The notes under the pieces: model-generated
Told to the model about the DNA's origin: nothing
Database searches by the model: none
What the model saw: only the letters and a program-made list of their open reading frames with translations
Shown here: positions 31,636-39,924 of the stretch, piece by piece
Layout of the letters: each line of letters opens with the position of its first letter
Position numbering within the stretch: position 1 is the stretch's first letter
Translations under genes and position numbers: made by a program
DNA from: Dictyobacter formicarum
GTDB taxonomy: Bacteria > Chloroflexota > Ktedonobacteria > Ktedonobacterales > Ktedonobacteraceae
Direction of reading: 5' to 3'
DNA: 52,026 bases
NCBI RefSeq assembly: GCF_016587435.1
Contig: NZ_BNJJ01000038.1
Location: 1-52,026 of the forward strand

Positions 31636-33273
31636 TCAAGAACGTGTTTGCCATAATCCCTGCTGTAAACAATACTGGTAAGGATTATTCTTAGGAGGCA
31701 AGCTTGTCGTAACATATCCGTTGCGAAAAATATCACGGTACATGGGCCAGATGGCGGGGCCAACGACGTATGCGCCTTCGCCAGCATTCTCGCGCATAGC
31801 CACAATAGTTAAATTCGGCATCTGGTCTGGATTATCGAGCCAGAAAGGTGCCTGCGTCACCATCCAGCCATGGGGCGCCACTCCATCACCGATCTCAGCC
31901 GTTCCTGTTTTCCCAATGATCGCATCTGCATAACTAAAAGCCTTGTTGATACGCCAGGAGCTACCACAAGTAGTTACTCCATACATCGCTTGTCGTACTT
32001 GATAGGCTGTGGCCTTGCTCACTACAGTGCTCAGTACCTGAGGGCTGGATATTTGCACCGGATTGTCGTCTTTATCCAGTATTTTCGCAACCAGCATAGG
32101 TCTCATTAAGACTCCATTATTGGCTACTGCATTATCGATTAGAGACATCTGAAAGGGTGTGATATCATCGACGCCTTGTCCAAAGGCATTGCTCGCCAGT
32201 TGTAATGTTGATAGCGGACGCTGGTCCTGATTCTGCACGCTGCTCTGGACGGCTGGTAAATCAAACGGCACCGGCTGATCGATATAAAAGCGATGGGTAT
32301 ACTCTAACCACTTCTCACGGCCAATACTGACTCCCAGTTGAGCAAAGACGACATTGTCCGAGTTGGCATATGCATAGGTGGTGGTAATCGGGAAATGGAA
32401 GGTATATATGCCATACTCTAGATTGTCGCCCAGGATCGGCCATCCATCGTAGACCAGTGGTCCCATGGCCTCCCTCTGAGACCAGGGACGATCCAGTGTG
32501 GTTATGCCCGTATCCAGTGCGGCCAGCAGGGTTACGGTCTTAAAAATTGAGCCGGGCACATAGCGGGCATTGAGGGGCCGCATAAGCAAAGGCTGATCAG
32601 TATCATGGTTTATCTGGTTAAAATAGGAGAGGTCACCGTGGGCCAGTGTCTCAACCATGCGATTGGGATCATATCCAGGTGTGCTGACCATGGCTAAAAT
32701 TTCTCCTGTCTGAGGATTTGAAACGATCACAGCTCCTCGCCTGGATTCATAAGCCATGCCTCGGAAAAAGGGGCGCCGGTAGAGTGCATCGGTGGTTGGG
32801 TGATAGTTCGTAAAGTATTTATTGACCAGGCGTTGAATGCGTACATCAATGGTCAGATAAATATCGTTGCCAATGTAATGGTTGTGCAGGGTCTGGTTGA
32901 TCAAATCATCTAACGGAATGTGATTCTCCACCCCGTCTAAAATGGCGCTGTATTGCTTTTCAATGCCTCCAACCAGGCCATATTCAGGCACATAATAGCC
33001 AATAACTCCGGCTAACGATGGCTCGCTATAGTAGCGAATATATCCACATGTGGCTGTTTTGTCAGGAATAGATTGCGCCAGCACCACTCCATTGCGGTCC
33101 AGTATGCGTCCTCGCAGAGGAGCGTTTTGTAGCAGGCAACGGCGCTGATTGTGTATACCGGCAGTAATCGCAGGCGCGGCTACTACCTGCCAGTACACCA
33201 GGCCCAAACTCAGGAGCAGAAACAGCAGTAGAAAAATGTGTGCGACACAGCGAATACCCTTATTTAGGTTCAT
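31636..33273 (-). CDS. Penicillin-binding transpeptidase (class B, PbpA-like)
   Basis: 545 residues from ATG 33273, chosen for the GGAGG box a few bases upstream; the open frame runs further up to 33489 but that part is not protein-like. A membrane anchor (VAHIFLLLFLLLSLGLVYWQVVA) is followed by a dimerisation region (LRGRILDRNGVVLAQS). The transpeptidase domain has SIFK (SxxK) with the nucleophilic serine, SDN as the SxN motif and KTGTAEIG as KTG. It should cross-link peptidoglycan outside the membrane and usually pairs with a FtsW/RodA protein, which is not seen here. The C-terminus ends with a short unusual tail after the family domain. Confidence 0.92.
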   Translation of the reverse strand: MNLNKGIRCVAHIFLLLFLLLSLGLVYWQVVAAPAITAGIHNQRRCLLQNAPLRGRILDRNGVVLAQSIPDKTATCGYIRYYSEPSLAGVIGYYVPEYGLVGGIEKQYSAILDGVENHIPLDDLINQTLHNHYIGNDIYLTIDVRIQRLVNKYFTNYHPTTDALYRRPFFRGMAYESRRGAVIVSNPQTGEILAMVSTPGYDPNRMVETLAHGDLSYFNQINHDTDQPLLMRPLNARYVPGSIFKTVTLLAALDTGITTLDRPWSQREAMGPLVYDGWPILGDNLEYGIYTFHFPITTTYAYANSDNVVFAQLGVSIGREKWLEYTHRFYIDQPVPFDLPAVQSSVQNQDQRPLSTLQLASNAFGQGVDDITPFQMSLIDNAVANNGVLMRPMLVAKILDKDDNPVQISSPQVLSTVVSKATAYQVRQAMYGVTTCGSSWRINKAFSYADAIIGKTGTAEIGDGVAPHGWMVTQAPFWLDNPDQMPNLTIVAMRENAGEGAYVVGPAIWPMYRDIFRNGYVTTSLPPKNNPYQYCLQQGLWQTRS

Positions 33274-33422
33274 TAGCCTCCTCCACCCTCTCAACATCAC
33301 ATCCATCATAAGTATGCTATCACAAATTGTTGCTGCATTTCTTCTCACTATTATTATTCCAGCATCTTTTAAAAAGACGGAAAGCGTTGAACGGCCGCAA
33401 AAATTTGTTTTTTTATGCATAA

Positions 33423-33462
33423 AAAAGGAAAAGCTTTTTGAGCCTGGAAAGCTTTTCCTTTT
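33423..33462. terminator. Bidirectional terminator-like hairpin between pbp and aroC
   Basis: 15-bp perfect arms (33423-33437 with 33448-33462) and a 10-base loop, with A runs before and T runs after on both strands. On the minus strand it would end the aroC transcript about 180 bases after its stop. Confidence 0.75.
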
Positions 33463-33483
33463 GAGAATGGATCTGAAGTCCAT

Positions 33484-33602
33484 CACCATGGGCCAGGTGC
33501 CCCCGTACGGGCTGGTGCACCCACACTTGATCCTGTTTTATTGAGCGCCGAAGGCGCGTAGCGTCAGGGGCCGAAGGCGCGAACCCTATGGCTTTCAGCC
33601 AT
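33484..33602. repeat. Cluster of short GC hairpins, possible structured RNA or IS200/IS605-type end
   Basis: Within 120 bases there are a stem of GGTGC/GCACC (33496-33500 with 33517-33521) enclosing CCCGTACGGG, two GCC-GAA-GGC triloop stems (33545-33557 and 33570-33578), and ATGGCT-TTC-AGCCAT (33588-33602). The last resembles the end hairpins of IS200/IS605 elements. No tnpB or tnpA gene is present. It lies in the 369-base gap between aroC and the transpeptidase gene. Confidence 0.45.
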
Positions 33603-33642
33603 GCTCCGAATTATGAGGAGAGCTACCAGCACGAACAGCGTT

Positions 33643-34806
33643 TTATTGCTGGAGATAGGAGCGGTAGTTGCGTAACGTTTCCTCGATGCTATCACCACCA
33701 AATTTTTCTAGCAGAGCCTCTGTTAAGACGATAGCCAGCATCGCTTCCCCCACCACACCCGCGGCGGGCACTACACAGACATCACTGCGCTCATACCGGC
33801 TCTGATCAATATTTTCATTAGTGGCGAGGTCAACCGAAGGGAGTGGATGAGCCAGAGTGGGAATTGGCTTGACACCGACACGGACGACAATTGGCTCTCC
33901 ATTGGAAATGCCACCTTCAATGCCACCTGCATTATTAGTTAGATGCGACCAGCCACCATTCTCTTTATGACGCAAAACATCGTGTACATGCGATCCAGTA
34001 GTGCGGGTCGTTTCAAAGCCAGCTCCAATCTCCATAGCCTTCACTGACGGAATACTCATCATCGCCATACCCACCCGCGTACTCAAACGTCGGTCCCATT
34101 GGCTGAAAGATCCCAGGCCAATAGGGGCACCAAAAGCCACAACCTCAAAGACTCCTCCGCAGGTGTCCCCTTCACGTTTGGCCTCTAAAATGCGCGCAAT
34201 CATTTTCTCGGTCAAGGATGCATCGGCACAACGCATTGGCGACTCTTCAACCTGACGCCACATGTCCTCTGAATAGGCATCTGCGGTCATCGCACGGGAA
34301 TTATCATAACCGACCCCTGCGACAGAGAGGACATGGCTGCGCACGCTAATACCAAATTGTGACAGAAACTGGCGGCATAGACCACCTACAGCTACGCGCG
34401 AAGCGGTCTCACGTGAGCTAGACCGTTCGATGACGTTACGGACGTCGTCATGACCATATTTGACCGAACCGGTAAAATCCGCGTGCCCGGGTCGGACGCG
34501 CGTGATTGGCTCCATCTCAGCTTCAACTGGAGCTGCACTCATACGCTCTTCCCAGTTTACCCAATCCAGATTTTCTATCTGCATTGTGATTGGTGAGCCT
34601 AGCGTTTTACCGTGACGTACACCAGCCAAAAAACGGATGGCGTCCTTCTCAATCTTCATCCGTCCCCCGCGTCCATAACCTCCCTGGCGCCTGCGTAAAT
34701 CAGCATCGACAGTCTCTTTCTTGACCTCTAAACCCGCGGGCAAACCTTCAACGATCATAGTTAAGCAGGGTCCATGCGATTCTCCTGCTGTTAAGAAACG
34801 AAACAT
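33643..34806 (-). CDS. aroC: Chorismate synthase
   Basis: 387 residues from ATG 34806 with GAGGAG 9 bases upstream. It begins MFRFLTAGESHGPCLTMIVEGLPAG and has RRQGGYGRGGRM, GKTLGSPI, RPGHADFTGSVKYGHDDVRNVIERSSSRETASRVA and GIEGGISNGEPI, all chorismate synthase signatures that bind FMN and EPSP. It converts EPSP to chorismate, the last step of the shikimate pathway. No other aro gene lies nearby, so it is isolated from its pathway here. A minus-strand promoter candidate lies at 35037-35066. Confidence 0.97.
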   Translation of the reverse strand: MFRFLTAGESHGPCLTMIVEGLPAGLEVKKETVDADLRRRQGGYGRGGRMKIEKDAIRFLAGVRHGKTLGSPITMQIENLDWVNWEERMSAAPVEAEMEPITRVRPGHADFTGSVKYGHDDVRNVIERSSSRETASRVAVGGLCRQFLSQFGISVRSHVLSVAGVGYDNSRAMTADAYSEDMWRQVEESPMRCADASLTEKMIARILEAKREGDTCGGVFEVVAFGAPIGLGSFSQWDRRLSTRVGMAMMSIPSVKAMEIGAGFETTRTTGSHVHDVLRHKENGGWSHLTNNAGGIEGGISNGEPIVVRVGVKPIPTLAHPLPSVDLATNENIDQSRYERSDVCVVPAAGVVGEAMLAIVLTEALLEKFGGDSIEETLRNYRSYLQQ

Positions 34807-35036
34807 AATTGAGCACTCCTCAAACCTGAATACTGCCTTATCCACTACGCACAGGGCCAGTTTTTACACACTAAAAATATCCTGAACCAATTTCTTGATT
34901 TTTACTCATTGCTACCAGCTGCAATTTGTTCCCCAACACCTTCAGCGTACAGATTCGAATCGATAACTTGCATATGGCATTGGTTAATATCTCAATTGTA
35001 CAACAAACAACATTTTGACCCCAATAATTTAACGAT

Positions 35037-35066
35037 ATTGTAAAAAAAACTCAACATTTTCGTCAA
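35037..35066 (-). promoter_or_regulatory. Candidate aroC promoter
   Basis: On the minus strand, TTGACG (35066-35061) and TACAAT (35042-35037) are 18 bases apart. It would give a 225-base leader before aroC. Confidence 0.5.
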
Positions 35067-35081
35067 CAGACCGACCATCTA

Positions 35082-35110
35082 TTGGAGTTCTGTATCAACA
35101 CTGTTATAAT
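35082..35110 (+). promoter_or_regulatory. Candidate rightward promoter without a near gene
   Basis: TTGGAG (35082-35087) and a perfect TATAAT (35105-35110) are 17 bases apart. The next gene starts 545 bases downstream, so it would drive a long leader or an unannotated RNA. Confidence 0.4.
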
Positions 35111-35533
35111 AAACCAGTTGATCAGAAGTTACTTCTCTATATATAACGTCTCTAATATCAGTACACCTATAGCTTCCTCGCTTGTATATTACTGAAAAAA
35201 AGTAGAACTAGCCCGGCTGATAATTCCCATAACTTGTGTAATAAGCAACCTGTTTTAGTTGAGAGCAGATACAACTATTTCTCATTCACCTGGCCCGGTA
35301 AGCTTGATGTATAAACGTCCTTCCTACCTGCTTTCAGCATAAATTTGCTAGAAAGCAAGCGGTAAAAATACAGCAAAAAGCGAACTACTCGCACGATAGC
35401 TTGAGCACATAGAATTATCTTTCTGATGGCTTGACTAACCTGATTATTGAAGCATGCACTGATTACATCATCATTAGGGGAGTAAATTAAGAACTGTACT
35501 TGTAACACAAGCTATCATCTATCAGTATCTTTC

Positions 35534-35550
35534 TAGTGCAGATTGCACTA
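35534..35550. promoter_or_regulatory. Inverted repeat next to the XRE-TPR gene promoter
   Basis: TAGTGCA (35534-35540) and TGCACTA (35544-35550) flank GAT, 5 bases before the -35 element at 35556. The position suits an operator, perhaps for autoregulation by the XRE protein. Confidence 0.45.
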
Positions 35551-35555
35551 ACATA

Positions 35556-35585
35556 TTGACATCATACATAAGTGTATTTTACAAT
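35556..35585 (+). promoter_or_regulatory. Promoter of the XRE-TPR regulator gene
   Basis: TTGACA (35556-35561) and TACAAT (35580-35585) are 18 bases apart. The gene follows at 35656 with AGGAGG 5 bases before the ATG. Confidence 0.7.
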
Positions 35586-35655
35586 ACATTTGATCAGGAT
35601 TTTGTGTATTTATTGACTCTCTCACTTAAAATTTTTTTACATTTAGGAGGTCAAC

Positions 35656-37005
35656 ATGTCCCCTGAGCAACCATCAGCTAAGATTGGCAAAACAGTAGGG
35701 GAAAAATTACGGGCGGCGCGCATCACCCAGCACTATACTCAGAGTCAACTTGCTGCCCCTGATTTCTCAGTCAGTTACATCTCAGCCATAGAACGCGGGC
35801 AGATTCATCCTTCACTTCGTGCGTTAGAAATTCTTGCGAGCCGCCTTGGAATGAGCTCTACTCAGCTCCTTCCCACTAAATCTCAACAGGAAGAACGAGC
35901 CAGTGCGGCTGCAGCTTTGAGCGAACGAGAAGAGGATGAGGTAGAATTAGATTTACTTGATGCGCAAATTCTAATTATACAAGGAGAAGCTCAATCGGCA
36001 ATCACACTACTCGAACATACCTCGACCAGGCGCTTGAAACGGCAGCATCAATTGCAGTTACGCTACATGTTAGGCTGGGCATACTATAAAATTAATCAGT
36101 ACCAGGAGAGCGAATATATTCTGTCTGAGGCTACGCAGATAGCCAAAGAGTTGAACGCGCAATATCTACATTTGCGCATTCTTCATCAGTTAGCATTGAC
36201 GTATGCTGCCATGCGCAATTATGCACAGGCTTTGTTGGCTCATCAACGCTGCCTTAATCAATTGGAGGAGAGTGGAGCACAGGATCCGTTCTTTAGCGCT
36301 CAAATCTATATTCAGATGGGACAACATTATACCCATCTGGAAAATTTTGAACAGGCCTTAGATGCCTTTCACAAAGCGCTTTCTATTACTGAAGAACTGA
36401 CAACTACACAAAGTATTCAGGCAATTTACACAAATCTTAGTCAATATTATGCTTTAGCAAAAGATAATGAACTGGCTATGTTGTATGCCTATAAAAGCAT
36501 TCAATTACACAATTTTGATATCATGAAACGCTTACGTAGTGAGCTCTATCATTACCTGGGTCATGCTGTGATGCAGACAGATAGCCAGCAGGCACGTAGC
36601 TATCTGGATGCTGCACTACAATCTCCTGCGGTTATCCAGGACCATTTGACGCAAGCTAGCTTGCTGGCTCGCAATGCCGAATGGTACTTCGCCCAACAGG
36701 ACCTCAAGGAAGCTGAAAGCAATGCTTTGCAGGCCTATCAGCTCGCGCAAACCTTTGGCGATACAATCATTACGGCGGATACATTGATCGTTCTAGGTAG
36801 AATCGAATATGCGAAAAAAGACTATGATCAGGGGGGGAGGCATTTTGTGGCTGGACTGGATATGTTAGAGCGTCTGGGAAGCCACGAAGAATTGGCGGAT
36901 GAATCTGTTCGTTATGCTCAATTACTTGAAGAAATTGGCAATGAGCGCGAGGCTTTTACCCATATCAGACGCGCCTTTCAGAGCCGCCAGAAACTCGGAA
37001 GATAA
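35656..37005 (+). CDS. XRE-family transcriptional regulator with TPR domain
   Basis: 449 residues. Residues about 13-70 form an XRE-type helix-turn-helix (VGEKLRAARITQHYTQSQLA, SVSYISAIERGQIHPSLRALEILASRLG). From about residue 90 onward there are tandem TPR-like helix pairs, for example ALLAHQRCLNQLE, GQHYTHLENFEQALDAFHKAL and YAKKDYDQGGRHFVAGLDML. This is the layout of peptide- or protein-sensing regulators such as the Rgg/PlcR type, though the ligand is unknown. It has its own promoter, a strong ribosome site and an inverted repeat at the promoter. It is the last intact gene before the accessory region. Confidence 0.85.
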   Translation: MSPEQPSAKIGKTVGEKLRAARITQHYTQSQLAAPDFSVSYISAIERGQIHPSLRALEILASRLGMSSTQLLPTKSQQEERASAAAALSEREEDEVELDLLDAQILIIQGEAQSAITLLEHTSTRRLKRQHQLQLRYMLGWAYYKINQYQESEYILSEATQIAKELNAQYLHLRILHQLALTYAAMRNYAQALLAHQRCLNQLEESGAQDPFFSAQIYIQMGQHYTHLENFEQALDAFHKALSITEELTTTQSIQAIYTNLSQYYALAKDNELAMLYAYKSIQLHNFDIMKRLRSELYHYLGHAVMQTDSQQARSYLDAALQSPAVIQDHLTQASLLARNAEWYFAQQDLKEAESNALQAYQLAQTFGDTIITADTLIVLGRIEYAKKDYDQGGRHFVAGLDMLERLGSHEELADESVRYAQLLEEIGNEREAFTHIRRAFQSRQKLGR

Positions 37006-37200
37006 GCTGTTTTACTACGTACGATATTGACAATCGAGTGGTCTACATATTCTGATGGGTGTTGGATGAGGGTGCCTTCATGATTGTCAGTATCAAATAT
37101 ATTATGCCATTCAATCGTATAAGTGATAAGTGAGACTACTTTCCACAACCTGGTCCGTTGTTATCGCTGAGAATTTTTGTTTCTACCACTTGCAAACCCG
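37006..37200. other. Spacer after the XRE-TPR gene
   Basis: AT-rich spacer with no supported gene; leads into the inverted repeat and moaC remnant at 37201. Confidence 0.5.
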
Positions 37201-37272
37201 TAGCGTTGACATACACATTTTAGAACATGCTATACTGTGCTCGGAAAGGGGGTACAGTGTATGTCAACGCTA
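37201..37272. repeat. 16-bp inverted repeat enclosing the promoter and start codon of a moaC remnant
   Basis: Bases 37201-37216 are the exact reverse complement of 37257-37272, with 40 bases between. The left arm contains a TTGACA -35 element (37206-37211). TATACT (37231-37236) lies between the arms, and the right arm contains the ATG at 37261. Possibly a pair of operator half-sites or the scar of a mobile element. Confidence 0.75.
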
Positions 37273-37359
37273 TCCCATGATCAACCCGAAAAACCTGCTC
37301 AACTTACGCATCTTGATGAACAGGGCAATATTCATATGGTCGATGTCACCAGCAGATAG
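37261..37359 (+). pseudogene. Truncated moaC-like remnant
   Basis: A 32-residue frame begins at ATG 37261, with a GGGGG ribosome site and a promoter upstream (TTGACA 37206, TATACT 37231). Residues 14-32 (QLTHLDEQGNIHMVDVTSR) match residues 8-26 of the intact moaC at 49460 except for one change, and 37 consecutive bases are identical (37315-37351 with 49496-49532). A TAG then ends it before any catalytic part. A 12-base match to the moaC 3' end (TTCAACCCGCTT) occurs at about 37382, which hints at an internal deletion. Its first 13 residues differ from the intact gene, so it derives from a diverged second copy rather than a recent duplication. Confidence 0.85.
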
Positions 37360-37556
37360 CAGAGCTAAAATAAAAAGCCATTCAACCCGCTTCTATCCTA
37401 GCTCCTCAGACACTCAACCCCAACAATCCTCAAATTGACAGCATTCGTGCTATTTATCCTCTATAAATGAGTGGGAAGTCGACCTTACACAACTGTAGTA
37501 AAGCGAAAGTGGCAGAGCTACGAAACCCCTTCCAGGCATCGCCATGAGAGCGCAGG

Positions 37557-37611
37557 GGCATTTGCAATCCCCGCTGCGGGTGGGCTTTTCTCACTACGTT
37601 TGTGCGAGAAC
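37557..37611. repeat. Left 55-bp inverted repeat of the histidine kinase cassette
   Basis: 52 of 55 bases match the reverse complement of 39255-39309 (mismatches at positions 4, 37 and 50). The arm contains an internal hairpin CCCGC-T-GCGGG (37570-37580). Weaker similarity continues outward for about 10 bases. Confidence 0.9.
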
Positions 37612-37797
37612 TTTTTCATTCACAAACTTCCATCTCACGTATTAACCGAAGACAAGCTCATAAAGAGGCTTATCATTCTAAAAGATGTAATTTCCCTATA
37701 TTCCAGATTGACGAGATTGCACTCTTTTCACTCCATAGCGTACAATATATCAGTGCCTTCTGATGTTTTTTTCCCATATGTAAAAAAGGGGTGCGTG

Positions 37798-39231
37798 ATG
37801 GGAAAGAATTCACAGCATAGCGCCAAGTGTAAACAGGAAAAACAAGAGACGAAGCTGGCAAGGAAACATGCTCCACAGAAAAACATGGGACACCTCCACC
37901 TGCAACAGGTTCACGAGGCGGTTGCAGCTCTCAACATGGCTATCGCGTCCCTTCCTGTCTATGACGCCCAGATGCTACCTGAAGAGCCCTTTTTCCCCCA
38001 TCATCAGATCTCCCTTGTTGCCCTACCGCTAGTAAATATGATCGGTCAGGTCCTGGATGGTCATCGGGTGGTTCTTCTCGCTGTGGGGTCTGCAGGGCAG
38101 TTGTCGTATATCGCAGGCAGCGGACTTACTGCTGAACAAGAACAGGTCTTACGGGAATCAAAGGAAGCAACTGCCTCAATGTTTTTCGACGAGCAGGTGC
38201 TCGCTCGTCTCTCTGCGCACCAGGAGGTGCTTCTGCCTTCCCAAGATCTGTGCAAACGCCCATCATTTGCTCCAGCATTTGATGCTGAGAACCTCTTGGT
38301 GCTACCCCTCTTTCTGGAGGAGCAGTTTGCCGGGGCGCTTACCGTCTTCAAAGCAAGTTCTTCCAATGGGTACACACGTGAGGAAACGGAGCTCGCAAAA
38401 GTCCTCGTGGCAGAGATCGAACTGCTCGTGGAATGCTTGGGCATCTTGCGTGAGCGAATCAAGTCTGGGACCCAAGCCCTCGTGCAGCAAGAAATCGGTC
38501 GTCTGAGCAATGATTTCCTGACACTTGCCAATCATGAGCTGAGAACCCCTCTCACCGGGATCATGGGCAACATCCAACTCGCGCAGCAGCGGTTAACCAA
38601 GCTAAAGCGGCAGATCAGAGAGCAATCAGAAAAAGCGAGCATGTATATTGAAAAGATCGAGAACCCGTTAGCCTCTGCCATTGTGAGCGCACATCTTCAG
38701 CAACGCGTCATCAACGAGATGATCGATGCCCTCTCTATTCCGACAAATCCCGTCGAGTCGCGCATGAAGGAGGAAAATCTGCTCACGCTGCTGCAAGACA
38801 CACTGGCCAGACTACAACGAAGCGCTCCTAAGCGCACGATAGAGTTGAAACTTCCACCCAAAGTACAAGAGGTCCTCGTCCGTGTCGATAGTCAGCAGAT
38901 CATCCAAGTGCTCACCAACTACCTGGTGAATGCCCTGAACCATTCATCGACCGAGCAGCTTGTGACGGTCGAGTTGGTGATTGCAGATACTGTGGCCTTG
39001 ATCTTGGTACATGACGAAGGGCTAGGCACGATGACCGAAGAACAAAAGTCTCTCTGGCAGCGCTTCGCTCAGAGGGAAGGCCATGCGATCCAGTACGAAG
39101 TGGATGTTAACTTAGGAACAGGCTTCCATTTGTGCCAGATGCTCATTGAGCGGCATCATGGCCACGTTGGAGTCCAGAGTCATCCTGAGCAGGGAACGAC
39201 GTTCTGGTTTACTTTGCCGATTGAAGTATAG
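37798..39231 (+). CDS. GAF-domain sensor histidine kinase (orphan)
   Basis: 477 residues from ATG 37798 (AAGGGG upstream); the longer open frame to 37471 crosses the left inverted repeat and is not protein-like. It is cytosolic, with a basic N-terminus, a GAF-like domain (about 70-210), a HisKA domain with the phosphoacceptor His246 in NHELRTPLTGIMG, and a HATPase with N-box NYLVNALNH. The G1 box is degenerate (VHDEGLGTM, expected DxGxG) while G2 (GTGFHLCQMLIE) is kept, so ATP binding may be weak. No response regulator lies beside it. The gene sits between two 55-bp inverted repeats, as if it were cargo of a mobile unit. Confidence 0.88.
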   Translation: MGKNSQHSAKCKQEKQETKLARKHAPQKNMGHLHLQQVHEAVAALNMAIASLPVYDAQMLPEEPFFPHHQISLVALPLVNMIGQVLDGHRVVLLAVGSAGQLSYIAGSGLTAEQEQVLRESKEATASMFFDEQVLARLSAHQEVLLPSQDLCKRPSFAPAFDAENLLVLPLFLEEQFAGALTVFKASSSNGYTREETELAKVLVAEIELLVECLGILRERIKSGTQALVQQEIGRLSNDFLTLANHELRTPLTGIMGNIQLAQQRLTKLKRQIREQSEKASMYIEKIENPLASAIVSAHLQQRVINEMIDALSIPTNPVESRMKEENLLTLLQDTLARLQRSAPKRTIELKLPPKVQEVLVRVDSQQIIQVLTNYLVNALNHSSTEQLVTVELVIADTVALILVHDEGLGTMTEEQKSLWQRFAQREGHAIQYEVDVNLGTGFHLCQMLIERHHGHVGVQSHPEQGTTFWFTLPIEV

Positions 39232-39254
39232 TTTGAGCAATAAGCCGAAAAGTC

Positions 39255-39309
39255 GTTCTTGCACAAACGTAGCGAGAAAAGCCCACCCGCAGCGGGGATT
39301 GCAAACGCC
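39255..39309. repeat. Right 55-bp inverted repeat of the histidine kinase cassette
   Basis: Inverted copy of 37557-37611 with 3 mismatches, 24 bases after the kinase stop. It carries the matching internal hairpin (39286-39296). The two arms enclose about 1.64 kb. Confidence 0.9.
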
Positions 39310-39786
39310 TCTCCGCAGTAAGGAATTTCTTTTGCTTCCCTCTTAAGAAGGCTCATTTCTTCCCTCCACCGCTACCCTTTACAACCTCGTTGCGCAACCC
39401 GTGGGTTTATCGTCAGATTTTTGGGGATTCGACAGCAGTCTTCTGTGGTCATCTCTAACCTCATCGGGAGTGGTGCGCCTGCGGCGCATGACGTTTCAAG
39501 AGTGAGCCAGAACCACATTTCGGGTCATTTACCAGTTGTCGCTTAAATCAACTACTCCCGTTATTGTTCAGAAACATTGCTTGTCTGCTTTTCGTTCTAG
39601 CTATAGGGCCCTGTGTTGTTGCCCTGTTGCCTTAGAGAGTGAGCAGCGAACACCGAAACCATCATTCCGAACGTTGATACTGCTGACAAACCTTTCTCAC
39701 CGCTTCATCTCAGCAGTGCTGAGATGAAGCGGTGCAGCGCCGAGAGCCGCGGCTGAAGATGGATGGTGTCGTTTGACGTAATTCTC
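39310..39786. other. Non-coding region between the kinase cassette and the ISL3-type element
   Basis: About 480 bases with no supported gene. It contains the 18-bp-arm palindrome at 39698-39734, which may terminate transcription. Confidence 0.5.
39698..39734. repeat. Perfect 18-bp-arm palindrome with a single-base centre
   Basis: 39698-39715 and 39717-39734 are exact reverse complements around one G. It lies 52 bases outside the left end of the ISL3-type element. No T run follows. Confidence 0.75.
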
Positions 39787-39859
39787 GGCTCTTGTCCACT
39801 CTTGGGGTTTTCTGTTTGCTTGCTCGCTCTTCTCCCCATGCCATGAACTTGACACAAAG

Positions 39860-39896
39860 AAGCATTTTCAGGTGTTTGAAACACCTGAAAATGCTT
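39860..39896. repeat. Perfect 18-bp-arm palindrome with a single-base centre, 3' of the methyltransferase
   Basis: 39860-39877 and 39879-39896 are exact reverse complements around one G, 28 bases beyond the methyltransferase stop and inside the IS. Probably the methyltransferase terminator. Confidence 0.75.
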
Positions 39897-39924
39897 TTCA
39901 ATACAGTACGGCGAGAGGCGAGAA

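Larger units (their letters stand above)
34807..35655. other. Large AT-rich intergenic region
   Basis: About 850 bases between aroC and the XRE-TPR gene. It contains a minus-strand promoter candidate, two plus-strand promoter candidates and a small inverted repeat. No convincing gene or known RNA is visible. Confidence 0.6.

Noticed and set aside
33465..33481. Minus-strand stem-loop with a TCA anticodon-like loop, resembling tRNA-Sec
   Set aside because: A 5-bp stem with loop CTTCAGA is seen, but no T arm, variable arm or acceptor stem fits on either side.
33274..33489. N-terminal extension of the penicillin-binding protein
   Set aside because: It crosses a terminator-like hairpin; the GGAGG box and membrane anchor support ATG 33273.
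33588..33602. tRNA-Phe-like anticodon arm on the minus strand
   Set aside because: The loop reads CTGAAAG, but the stem is only four pairs and no T arm or acceptor matches; a simple 6-bp hairpin explains it.
37471..37797. Upstream extension of the GAF histidine kinase
   Set aside because: The open frame crosses the left inverted repeat, is low in protein-like features, and a good ATG with a ribosome site lies at 37798.
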